A DNA stretch of 33,610 nt from Oscillospiraceae bacterium (lineage in GTDB: Bacteria; Bacillota; Clostridia; Oscillospirales; Ruminococcaceae). The position numbers and the translations under genes were made by a program. Within the stretch, counting starts at the first letter, position 1; each line of letters starts with the position of its first letter. The notes beneath the pieces were generated by a model. That model was not told the origin of the DNA and made no database searches. It saw only the letters and a program-made list of their open reading frames with translations. The DNA is taken from the NCBI GenBank assembly GCA_022769565.1, contig JALEJQ010000099.1, forward strand, positions 1-33,610, written 5' to 3'. This document shows positions 23,299 through 32,400 of this stretch, in pieces.

Positions 23299-26200
23299 TC
23301 AAGCAAGAATATCTCCCGAAGCGTTCATGATAACACCTGTTCCCGAAGTAGTGGCATAGAAGCCCGAACCCTTGGGAGCGGTTATCTTGAGAGGCTTAAC
23401 TGTGGGATCCGTAAGAGATTTTACTCTTCTCAATGTTACATTGTCGCCGATAATAAGATTACCCGTAAGAGTAATATCGGAAGTAACATCAAGATATACT
23501 CCGCCTTCAACGTCGGAAACAAACTTAACGGACTTGTACTTGCCCTTTGCAGGGAGAGGAAGCTTTGCATATCCTCTTCCCTCAGTAAGGTTTATGGTGT
23601 ACTCGCCGGAAGCGTTGTTTATTCTTGCGATGTCGGTTATTGCGTCCTCGGGATAGCTGTAAGCACGGTCAACACCGTCACCGTCTGTCATGATAACAGC
23701 ATCGGCAGACTTTCTGATAATGATCTTGCTGCCGGTACGGACTGCCTTGTAAAGCTCGTCATAGCTGTGCTCATTGCCGAAAATGATAGCACCGTCGGGG
23801 AAGTCGCCTGTTACGGCTGCAACCTGTTTGCCTTCGCCGAACATGGGGAATATAACAGCGCCGCTCTTGAAGATGTCGCCCAGCTTTATCTTTGCAGCGT
23901 TCTTTGCAGGATAGTTGAAGGAGCCGCCACCTGCGAAGAAGGTTGCGGAAGTGAAGGAGGACTTGTCGCTGAGGGTAACATTGCTCAGTGCATAGAAGGT
24001 TCCGACATTGACGTTGCCTGTGATATTAACATCCTTGGAAAGGTTTATCTTGCCCTTGCCGCTGATGTTGCCTACCTGGCTTACGCCGTCGCCCTTTGAA
24101 AGGTAACCGTTGCAGATAAGGTAATAATTACCTGTGTTAACGTTCATAGGAACGATCTTGCCGCTCTTGTCTGTCTTGTTGACAGTAACATTTGCGGGGA
24201 TATAAAGGTCACCTGTCAGAGCAAGGTCGGAAGCTGTTGTGATAGTAACGGGAGCGTTGGGGTCAACAGTTCTGATGTCGAGTGCCGCATACTTGTTTGC
24301 TGCAGGAAGAGCAATCTTGGACACTGTCATATCGCCCTTGATGTAAACAGCATATCTTGCGTCCTTGCTGTTCATTCTTGTGATGTCCTTCATTGCGCTT
24401 TCAAAGGTGTCGTAATAGTATTCCTGGTTGGAATATGTGTTTACCAGTCTTACAGCATTGTTGATGTTGTTGACAACCACCAGCTTGTTTCCGGAACGAA
24501 CAGCCTGATAGCCGTCAGCTGCTACGTTAATATCTTCATCTGTCCATACAGGCGGCATATCACCTACTCTGATGAAGGTATCAAGGGTGCCTGTGATGTT
24601 TGCAACGTATGTGCCGTTGTCGATAACGGTATCATCTGTAGAGTCAAACTTTAAGCTTCCGTCATACCAGATATTACCGAACTTCATCTTGGAAGCGTTC
24701 TTGAAGGGGTATTTTAATACGCCGTCGCCCTTGAAATTAGAAACATTGAGGGATGACTTGTCGCCTAAGGTTAATTCACCATAAAATTCAAGATCGTCTG
24801 CGCTTACAGCACCGCTTATTTCAACGTAACCGCCATTGAGAATATTGATACGGCTGCCCTTAGAGCCGCTGAGCTTGCCGATGTGGCTTGCTCCGTCCTT
24901 GTAGGAGACCTGAGCGTTATCGTAAAGGAATAAAGTATTTGTGCCGACATTGATGTTCATATCTGTGATGCTGCCGTTCTTGCCGAGCTTGTTTACGGTA
25001 ACATTGCTTCCAATGTAGAAGCTGCCTGTAATGCTGAGGTCGGAATTTGTGTTGATAACTGCACTTTCGTCTTCAGTTGCAAAAAAGAGTCCTCTGTACT
25101 TCTTTGCGGCAGGCATTGTCAGCTTGGGGATGGTCGTTTCGCCGCTGAAGTAAATATAATAGACAGCGTCGGGGTCAGCCATTGAGGTGATGTCCTTTAT
25201 TGCGTCCTCATAGGATGAGTAAAGGTATGATTTTTCGCCCCTTGTCATTTTTACAAGGTTTTCGGAAGGAGCCGCAACAAGGTTGTTGCCGGAACGTACA
25301 ACTGTGAGTGTTTCTCCGCCGCATTCAGCTGCGAGTTGGATGTTCTTTGCATAAGTACCTGATATAGTACCGATAGTTTCAAGTGACTTAGGTGTGTACT
25401 TAGTGAAGTCTGCATTAATGATTTCAAGTGTGAGCTTATCGGAATCTGCGGAGAAGCCGCCCTTGCCGATAGTGAACTTCTTGCCCTTTACTACTCTGAG
25501 GTAGGAGTTTTCATTTGCCCAAAGCTCTCCTGTGGAGAAGTTTCCGTCTACACACAGATAGTCAAGCGATGTTCTGTTGGAAACCGTAACATTTCCGGTA
25601 ACAAATGAGCCGCTGGTGTACAGTGAACCTGCTGTGAGGTTACCGGAAACAGTAACATCCGACAGAGATACGTTACCCTTTGAAGTAATACCGCTGATAC
25701 CTGCTTCGCTGTACCATGTGATACCGTTAAGGGTAAGGTCATTATTTCCGGCGGAAATACTGAATTTCACACGGGTAAGATCTCCCTTTGATACCTTTAC
25801 GCTTGAAAGAACAAGACCCTCGAAGCAGGTATTGCCTGTAAGAGTGATATTGCCTGTGAAGGTAAGCTCATAAGTATAGTTAGAATCACTTCTGATCTTC
25901 AGCTTGGAGAATGTACCTGCCTTAGGCATTGTGAGAGCGCCGCCCACATCAACATTGTCAAGGAGATATACGGTATATTCAAAGCCGTTGTTCTTTGCAT
26001 TTACTGAGCTTACAAAGTCGCTCCATGTAGCCATCTTGACCTTTGCATATTCTGTGGAGGTCTCTGGGTCTGACATAGCGAATTCAAATACAGCCTTGCC
26101 TACGCAGAGGTCGCTGCCCTTTCTTGTGAGGACATAATCAAAGCCGTCCTGAGGAACATTGCTGCTGTTCAGTTCAAATACAGACATATCGGCAGTTTTA

Positions 26201-29172
26201 GCTGTCAATACCTTCTGACCGTCTGTAAAGCCGTTTCTGTCGTATGTTGAAATTAAGATATAGCCGGATGCGCTGCCTGTGACAGTTATGGGCTTTGCGC
26301 CTTCGCCGTAAACAATTTCAGCCATTCCGTTAACGTTGTTGCCGACAATGCTCTTTACGGTAAATGCGGTTGTATCACTGCTTAAATAAATATCATAGTC
26401 ACCTCTGCCGTTGAGCACAAGAGTACCAACGTTAACGGTAATGTCGGAACCTGCGTCGAAGCCGTCATTTACGGTCATAACGCCGAAGCCTGTTATATCG
26501 CAGCCGCCGAACATACTGTCAAGAGTAAGCTCGCTTGCCGAGCCGCCCTTTAATGCTGTAAGGGTGGAGGACATAAAGTTATTCAGCGTAAGGTTCTTGG
26601 AGGTTGTAAATGTATAGCCCTTTGTGTTTGTGGTTTCGATAGCAACGTTGTCAAGAGTAAGGTCAACGCCTACGGAAACCGAAGCTGCACCCTTAAGAGT
26701 AATAGTATTGGATTCTTCCGATGTGATAGTAACGCTCTTTACCTTTGTGGGAAGAGCAAACTTTGCGGATTCAACATCGCTGCGAAGCTCGAATACAACG
26801 GGAGTGCCAACAAGATTCTTGTCTGCATTTACCGCTGCAACAGCATCGTCAAAGGTTGCGAAGGAGCCGTAGGAGCTCTTGTCATCGCCGTAAAGTACGT
26901 TTACTCTCGGGAGAGTTACCTTGACCTCCTTGCCGTCCTTGTAAACTGCATAGGAAACAATATCGTTTGTTTTAACGCCGTTTATTGTTATAATTGCTTC
27001 ATATTCCGATTTGAAGGCGGAAGCTGCGGCTGTATTTGCCGTAATAAGAGTTGTGCCGTTCTCTGCCTCCCAGGGAACAAATAAATTATCGTTGTAAATA
27101 CCGTATACAAGATTTGTCTTTTCCTCGTCTGTGGAAGTAACCTTTCCGGTAACGGTAATGTGCGCACCCTTTGCAGCACAGAGGTCAAACTTGCCTGTAG
27201 TGGTAATTGCTCCTACAGTAACGTTTGAAGATGTGAAGCGTACTGTATTTTTGAAATCTTCGGCTGCGGAAGAAACAAGATTGCTTATGTTTACGGATAA
27301 AGCACCCTTGTCGAATACGATAGCATTGCTTTCCTCGCCATTGACAAGTTCAAGCTTGCTTATGCTTATAACAGATCCGGGAGCAAGATCAAGTGTGCTG
27401 CCGTTGACCGTAACAGTCTTGCTGCCAACCTTTACTGTTCCGCCGAGGGTAACATCGGTTGCAAATACAACGTCAGCCTGTGCGGTCAATCCACCGCTGA
27501 AGGTATAAGACGAAGCTCCGCTGAATGTAACGGATCTTGCTGCAGCAACAGTAACGGGATTTTTTACGGTCACGCCATCTTCGGGGTTTTCGCCTGTATA
27601 GGTGATAACGTAATCGGCAGTTGTCTTATTGCATCTGCTTATGTAGCTGAGTGCGCTTTCAATGGAAATAACGGGCTTGGATGTGCCGTTTCCGCTTACC
27701 ACGAAGTTGCAGTCAGCTGTTTTGAAGTTTTCTTCATGATTATCGTAGGAATATGTATCGGCAGTACATGTATGAACATCATACATAGATGTATAATCCT
27801 CAAAGGCATGATGCTCATAGTTAAATGCGCTGTCGGGTACGTTAAAGTAATCATAATTATACTGACCAACAGTATCCCAGTATTTTTCGGGGAGATCGTT
27901 CCATGTTGCGTCATAGTTGTACCATTCGCCGTCAATGCCTATCTGGTTCCAGGCATGGCCGCCTGCAAGCTGACCGTTAGAATAAGCCATACCTACAACA
28001 TAAAGAACGTCAATGTCCAGAGCGTTAAGAAGAAGCTGTGTGCTCTTTGCATAGGATTCGCATACGCATACGCCGTGGAGGAAAAGACCGGTTACATCGT
28101 GGTCGTAGGGGCTTTCTCTGCTGCCGCCGAGATTGGGGTCGTAAATGGTCTTGTTGCAGAGATAATCGTGAACATACCATTCCTTGCTGTAGTCGTTGGC
28201 GAACATTTCAGCGCCGTCAAGCACTTCGTTTACCTCTTTAAAGAGAGCTGTTTTAGCTGCCTGACGCTTGCTGCCTGTAGCATATTCGGTCACTTCGGTA
28301 CCGATAGCAACTGCACGGCAGATAAAATTATTGCCGGAATCATAGTAACCGAATGCAGTCCATGCATGAGCAAGCCAGAACAGCTGCGGATTGTCATAAC
28401 ACATTGCGCTGTAGGCTCTTTCTACCTGATCCTCAGTAGAATCGGAGATCAAAGCCATACCATCGGTAGTTTTATAGTTTTCAATATCCGCAAAGAAATA
28501 CAAAGGCTTTGTTCCGCCGTCGGTATAATGTATCTCGTCTTTTGATTTATAGCTTTCGGTAGAAGTGTCAATTCTTACAGCGCAGGAATAAAGAGCGCTG
28601 TAAATTGCTTTTTCGGCTGATGTCAGTCCGTTATATCCGTCGGTAGACGCATATATGCTGGGAGTGTATGCGTTTACGGCATTGTAGACCATACCGTCAA
28701 ACATTTCGCTGTCTGCACCGACATCCGTGAATATACCGTAATAAGGCAGAACATCGTCACCGAACTTCTCAAACACCTGATCCGATGTATTATAAGATCC
28801 GGACGTTTCGGAACCTTCTTCACCGCCCTCGGAGCCGCCTTCTTCGCCCTCGGAACCGCCTTCGCCGCCCTCGGAGCCTTCTTCGCCGCCCTCTGAGCCG
28901 CCTTCGCTGCCCTCGGAACCGCCTTCGCCGCCCTCGGAGCCTTCTTCGCCGCCCTCTGAGCCGCCTTCGCTGCCCTCGGAGCCGCCTTCGCCGCCCTCGG
29001 AACCGCCTTCGCTGCCCTCGGAGCCGCCTTCGCTGCCGCCCTCGGTATTTACAGTAGCAATACCGTCTTCGGCGAACGCTGGTATCGTTCCAAGTCCTGC
29101 ACCTGCCGGGGACATTACCATTCCCAGAGCAACAAGACCTGAAACAATGCGCTTTCTCATTGTGTCATTCAT
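23299..29172 (-). CDS. Giant secreted transglutaminase-like/beta-module protein 1
   Basis: A 1957-residue exported protein. The signal peptide is residues 1-34 (positive start, hydrophobic core, cleavage likely at AFA|ED). Residues 44-123 are almost only Gly, Ser and Glu. A transglutaminase-like domain follows with Cys371 ('GVCVCESYAK'), His406 ('GGHAWNQI') and Asp421 ('YDATWND'), a complete triad. From about residue 490 to the end are five or six repeated modules. Each opens with a 'Y-x-S-x-x-D-A-[IV]-x-x-[IV]' helix and then 'K-[LF]-x-[LM]-P' and strand-rich 'D-[IL]-x-L-T-G-[NS]' stretches, suggesting beta-solenoid or adhesin folds. No LPXTG, dockerin or membrane anchor is seen. AAGGAAGG precedes the ATG at 29172. 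A paralogous gene lies immediately upstream. It may modify or crosslink surface or extracellular proteins, but this is inference. Confidence 0.9.
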   Translation of the reverse strand: MNDTMRKRIVSGLVALGMVMSPAGAGLGTIPAFAEDGIATVNTEGGSEGGSEGSEGGSEGGEGGSEGSEGGSEGGEEGSEGGEGGSEGSEGGSEGGEEGSEGGEGGSEGEEGGSEGGEEGSETSGSYNTSDQVFEKFGDDVLPYYGIFTDVGADSEMFDGMVYNAVNAYTPSIYASTDGYNGLTSAEKAIYSALYSCAVRIDTSTESYKSKDEIHYTDGGTKPLYFFADIENYKTTDGMALISDSTEDQVERAYSAMCYDNPQLFWLAHAWTAFGYYDSGNNFICRAVAIGTEVTEYATGSKRQAAKTALFKEVNEVLDGAEMFANDYSKEWYVHDYLCNKTIYDPNLGGSRESPYDHDVTGLFLHGVCVCESYAKSTQLLLNALDIDVLYVVGMAYSNGQLAGGHAWNQIGIDGEWYNYDATWNDLPEKYWDTVGQYNYDYFNVPDSAFNYEHHAFEDYTSMYDVHTCTADTYSYDNHEENFKTADCNFVVSGNGTSKPVISIESALSYISRCNKTTADYVITYTGENPEDGVTVKNPVTVAAARSVTFSGASSYTFSGGLTAQADVVFATDVTLGGTVKVGSKTVTVNGSTLDLAPGSVISISKLELVNGEESNAIVFDKGALSVNISNLVSSAAEDFKNTVRFTSSNVTVGAITTTGKFDLCAAKGAHITVTGKVTSTDEEKTNLVYGIYNDNLFVPWEAENGTTLITANTAAASAFKSEYEAIITINGVKTNDIVSYAVYKDGKEVKVTLPRVNVLYGDDKSSYGSFATFDDAVAAVNADKNLVGTPVVFELRSDVESAKFALPTKVKSVTITSEESNTITLKGAASVSVGVDLTLDNVAIETTNTKGYTFTTSKNLTLNNFMSSTLTALKGGSASELTLDSMFGGCDITGFGVMTVNDGFDAGSDITVNVGTLVLNGRGDYDIYLSSDTTAFTVKSIVGNNVNGMAEIVYGEGAKPITVTGSASGYILISTYDRNGFTDGQKVLTAKTADMSVFELNSSNVPQDGFDYVLTRKGSDLCVGKAVFEFAMSDPETSTEYAKVKMATWSDFVSSVNAKNNGFEYTVYLLDNVDVGGALTMPKAGTFSKLKIRSDSNYTYELTFTGNITLTGNTCFEGLVLSSVKVSKGDLTRVKFSISAGNNDLTLNGITWYSEAGISGITSKGNVSLSDVTVSGNLTAGSLYTSGSFVTGNVTVSNRTSLDYLCVDGNFSTGELWANENSYLRVVKGKKFTIGKGGFSADSDKLTLEIINADFTKYTPKSLETIGTISGTYAKNIQLAAECGGETLTVVRSGNNLVAAPSENLVKMTRGEKSYLYSSYEDAIKDITSMADPDAVYYIYFSGETTIPKLTMPAAKKYRGLFFATEDESAVINTNSDLSITGSFYIGSNVTVNKLGKNGSITDMNINVGTNTLFLYDNAQVSYKDGASHIGKLSGSKGSRINILNGGYVEISGAVSADDLEFYGELTLGDKSSLNVSNFKGDGVLKYPFKNASKMKFGNIWYDGSLKFDSTDDTVIDNGTYVANITGTLDTFIRVGDMPPVWTDEDINVAADGYQAVRSGNKLVVVNNINNAVRLVNTYSNQEYYYDTFESAMKDITRMNSKDARYAVYIKGDMTVSKIALPAANKYAALDIRTVDPNAPVTITTASDLALTGDLYIPANVTVNKTDKSGKIVPMNVNTGNYYLICNGYLSKGDGVSQVGNISGKGKINLSKDVNITGNVNVGTFYALSNVTLSDKSSFTSATFFAGGGSFNYPAKNAAKIKLGDIFKSGAVIFPMFGEGKQVAAVTGDFPDGAIIFGNEHSYDELYKAVRTGSKIIIRKSADAVIMTDGDGVDRAYSYPEDAITDIARINNASGEYTINLTEGRGYAKLPLPAKGKYKSVKFVSDVEGGVYLDVTSDITLTGNLIIGDNVTLRRVKSLTDPTVKPLKITAPKGSGFYATTSGTGVIMNASGDILA
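28803..29045 (-). repeat. Gly-Ser-Glu coding tandem repeat
   Basis: About 240 bases of imperfect repeats of the codon block for GGSEG(G/S/E)E, reading on the plus strand as GCCGCCTTCGCCGCCCTCGG-type units. It encodes the flexible acidic linker after the signal peptide of giant protein 1. It is a coding low-complexity repeat prone to slippage and copy-number change, not a CRISPR array. Confidence 0.85.
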
Positions 29173-29325
29173 ACTGCAATGACCTTCCTTTCATTTTTTG
29201 CCCGACAAGGGATAATTCCCCTCCCTTTCGGACGGATTTTCAGTATCTCCCAATTCCTCTTGATCTTGCTATAGTTTCCCTTATGGGGAAAGTCTTGGAA
29301 CAGCAAGACATACTGATACAAAATA
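29173..29325 (-). promoter_or_regulatory. Structured 5' leader of giant protein 1
   Basis: The predicted transcript leader of about 150 bases contains two hairpins: one at 29265-29307 (CTTGCT/AGCAAG around TTTCCC/GGGAAA) and one at 29202-29231 (CCGA-AAGGGA with TCCCTT-TCGG, one bulge). Neither is followed by a U-run on the minus strand, so they do not look like terminators. I recognise no known riboswitch core. Confidence 0.4.
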
Positions 29326-29354
29326 ATTATATCACAATAAAATTCAGATTGCAA
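29326..29354 (-). promoter_or_regulatory. Promoter of giant protein 1 gene
   Basis: On the minus strand, TATAAT (29326-29331) with a TGA extension (extended -10) and TTGCAA (29349-29354), 17 bases apart. Transcription would start near 29319. Confidence 0.7.
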
Positions 29355-29401
29355 TATATTAGCGAACAAATTAACATTTATTATGAATAGAAATTAACAT
29401 T

Positions 29402-29446
29402 TTATAAAAATCACCCCCAACCTCACATTGAATGAAGTCGGGGGTG
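29402..29446 (-). terminator. Terminator of giant protein 2 gene
   Basis: CACCCCC/GGGGGTG (29412-29418 with 29440-29446) plus partial inner pairing, with AAAAATTT-type bases on the left giving a U-run on the minus strand. It lies 46 bases past the stop of the second giant gene and upstream of the promoter of the first, so the two genes are transcribed separately, though read-through is possible. Confidence 0.85.
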
Positions 29447-29492
29447 AATGTTATGTGTTAAATTTTATTCTGTCGTATACCGGACTTTTACC

Positions 29493-32400
29493 TTAGCCAA
29501 GAGCAATAGCACCGGAAGCGTTCGAGATAACGCCCGAGCCTTCGGCAGCTGCAAAGAAGCCGGAATTCTTGGGAGCGGTTATCTTAAGAGGCTTTTCGGT
29601 AGAATCTGTAAGAGATTTTACCTTTCTCAGCGTTACATTGTTACCGATAATGAGCCTGCCCGTAAGAGTAATATCGGAGGTGATGCTGATAGTTACCTTA
29701 CTGTCGGCAACAAACTTGATTGAAGTGTACTTGCCCTTTGTGGGGAGAGGAAGCTTTGAAAGGTTAACATCTTCGTTCAGCTTAACTGTGTATGTTCCGC
29801 TTGCATTGCCTATCCTTGTGATGTCTGTAACAGCATTTGTAACGGAATCATATACACGCTTAACGGGATTTTCCGCATCGGTAGTGTCCGTTACAACAAT
29901 TGCCTTATCTGCTGCAAATGCAACAAGGTTGTTTCCCGAACGTACTGCCTTTTCGCTGCTGCCGCTGATAATAACTGCGCCCTCGGTATAATCACCTGTC
30001 AGAGCAGCTATCTGCTGACCGATATAAGGCTCGCTGTCAAGTGCGACTTCAAGAGAACCTGTTACGGTACCGAGCTTGATGTTCTTTGCATTTGCAAGAG
30101 TGTACTCCAGAGTGCCGTTTGTAGAATCAACAGCGCCTGCAAAGCCGGATTTTGCTCCGAGAGTTACGGTGTTGTCGCTGAATACGAATGTACCCACATT
30201 TACCTTGCCGCTTACTGCAATATCGCCTGCAAGTGAGAATGTACCCTTGCCGCTTACGTTTGTTATCTGATTTGCAGTTCCGTTGTGCGAAAGCTTGCCA
30301 TAGCCTGTAAATTCGTATGTGCCGACATTTACGCCGATAGGAACGACCTCGTTCTTGCTGTTTACCTTATTGATTGTAACGCTGCTTTCGATGATAAGGT
30401 TGCCTGTAAGAGAAATGTCGCTCTTTACGGTAAGTGTTACGGGTTCCTCAGATGTAAATACAATGGCACCGTACTTCTTAGCCGAGGGGAGAGGGAGCTT
30501 TGAATAAGTCTTGCTTCCTGCAAGATAAATCCTATAGCTCATTTCGGAGGAGCCTGTTGCGGAAATATCCTTGACAGCTTCCTCAAGGCTTGTGTAGTAA
30601 GCTGTACCGCCGCTTGATACCGATACCTTGACAAGACCTGCGGTAGCCTTGGACTTTGCAACAAGGTTCTTGCCTTCCTTAATGATGTAGTAGCCTACTT
30701 CGGTATCATCGGAATCAAGGTTAAGTTCGGAAGGTACAAGCTGGTCTGCGTAAGGACCTGAAATGGTTGCGATGACAGTACCTTCCTCAACCTTAGCCGT
30801 CTTGCCTGTTGCGGGGTCAACCAGCGCAAACTTGATCTGGTAGCCTTCGATTCCGCCTTTGCCGATAGACGCAGCCTTCTTGTTCTTGTAAAGCACAAGA
30901 GATACGCCGTCTGCGTTTGTATCGGACGGAACAGTACCAATTCCGCCTGCTGTGAAGCTGCCCTTTACCGTAAGAGAGCTTAAAAGCATGACAGCTGTTT
31001 TTACGTTAAGCGCACCTTCTACAGTAACGCCCGTGTCTGCAACGGTCTTGCCGCTGAAAGCATCTATCGGGAAAGCGTTAATTGCAGGTATACCAACATT
31101 GGAGGATTCGGGGGAGGTCATTTCCAATATCGGATATACATAAAGTAAATCTGCCGTAAGGTTTCCTTTAACGGTGGTGCTGTCGATAATAACCATACCG
31201 GAAGATGTAACGTTATTTATACTTCCGCTTACCCCAACAAGACCGAGATCATTCTTGCCTGCAGCGATGTTGAAGGAAGTGGGAGTTGTTGTACCCTTCT
31301 TAACGGAATTGAGCTTGATTCCGTAAAATATTGTATTACCTGTAAGAGAAATGCTTGTGCCTGTGAAGGTAAGGGTCTCACTGCCTGTGTTGCCTTGGAT
31401 AGCTAAGCTGCTGAAGGTCTTTGCCTTAGGCATTGTGAGAGCGCCGCCTATATCTGTATCGTCGATAATACCAACAGTATATTCTGCATTCGGATTTTTT
31501 CTTGTGTTAATGGTGTTTACAACATCTGACCATTTAACAAATGCCAGTACATCGCTGCCGACCTTAACTGAAAATACTACCTTACCTACACAAAGGTCGC
31601 TGCCTGTTCTTGTAAGAGTATAGTTAAAGCCGTCGGTGGGAAGGTTAGCGCTGTTCAGCGTAAATACGGACATATCCGCAGTTTTTGCTGTAAATACCTT
31701 CATACCGTCTGTGAAGTTGACTTCCGATGAAACTAAAATGCTGCCATATGCGTTTCCTGTGATAGTTATGGGCTTTGCGTTTTTGCCGTAAAGAATTTCG
31801 GCAACTCCGTTTTCCGATTTTCCGGTGATGTCCTTTACGGTAAATGCAGTCGTATCACTGCTTACATAAATGTCATAGCCGTCTCTTCCGTTGATAACGA
31901 GAGAACCAACGTTGACGGTAATGGGAGAGCCTGCGTCAAAGCCTGCATTTACAGTCATAGTGCCGAAGCCTGTTATATTGCAGCCGCCGAACATACTGTC
32001 AAGCGTAAGCTCGCTCTTTGCGCCGCCCTTTAATGCTGTAAGAGTTTTCGAGGAAAATCCATTCAGCGTAAGGTTCTTGGAGGTGGTAAGAGTATAGCCC
32101 TTTGTGTTTGTAGTTTCGATAGCAACATTGTTAAGAGTAAGGTCAACGCCGACAGAAACAGAAGCCGCATCCTTAACGGTGATAGACTGTCCCGATGTCG
32201 ATGTGACAGTTACGCTCTTTACCTTTGTGGGGAGAGCAAACTTTGCAGTTTCAACGTTGTCTGTGATAACAATGGTAACGGGAACGCCGCTAAGGCTCTT
32301 GTCGCCGTTTATTGCTGTTACAGCCTCGTCAAACAGTGCATATGCGCCGTAATAATCTACTTTTTCGCCGTAATATGCATAAACTCTCGGGAGAGTTGCC

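Noticed and set aside
23215-24099. Plus-strand open frame of 294 codons
   Set aside because: It starts in the loop of a terminator hairpin and runs antisense to the giant gene, with no ribosome-binding site or recognisable domain.
27736-28545. Plus-strand open frame of 269 codons
   Set aside because: Antisense to the transglutaminase-like domain, whose motifs on the minus strand are clear.
28803-29045. CRISPR-like repeat array
   Set aside because: Repeats are tandem without unique spacers and encode a continuous reading frame of Gly, Ser and Glu.
28785-29057. Plus-strand Arg/Pro-rich open frame
   Set aside because: It is the antisense of the Gly-Ser-Glu linker of giant protein 1, an artefact of the repeat.
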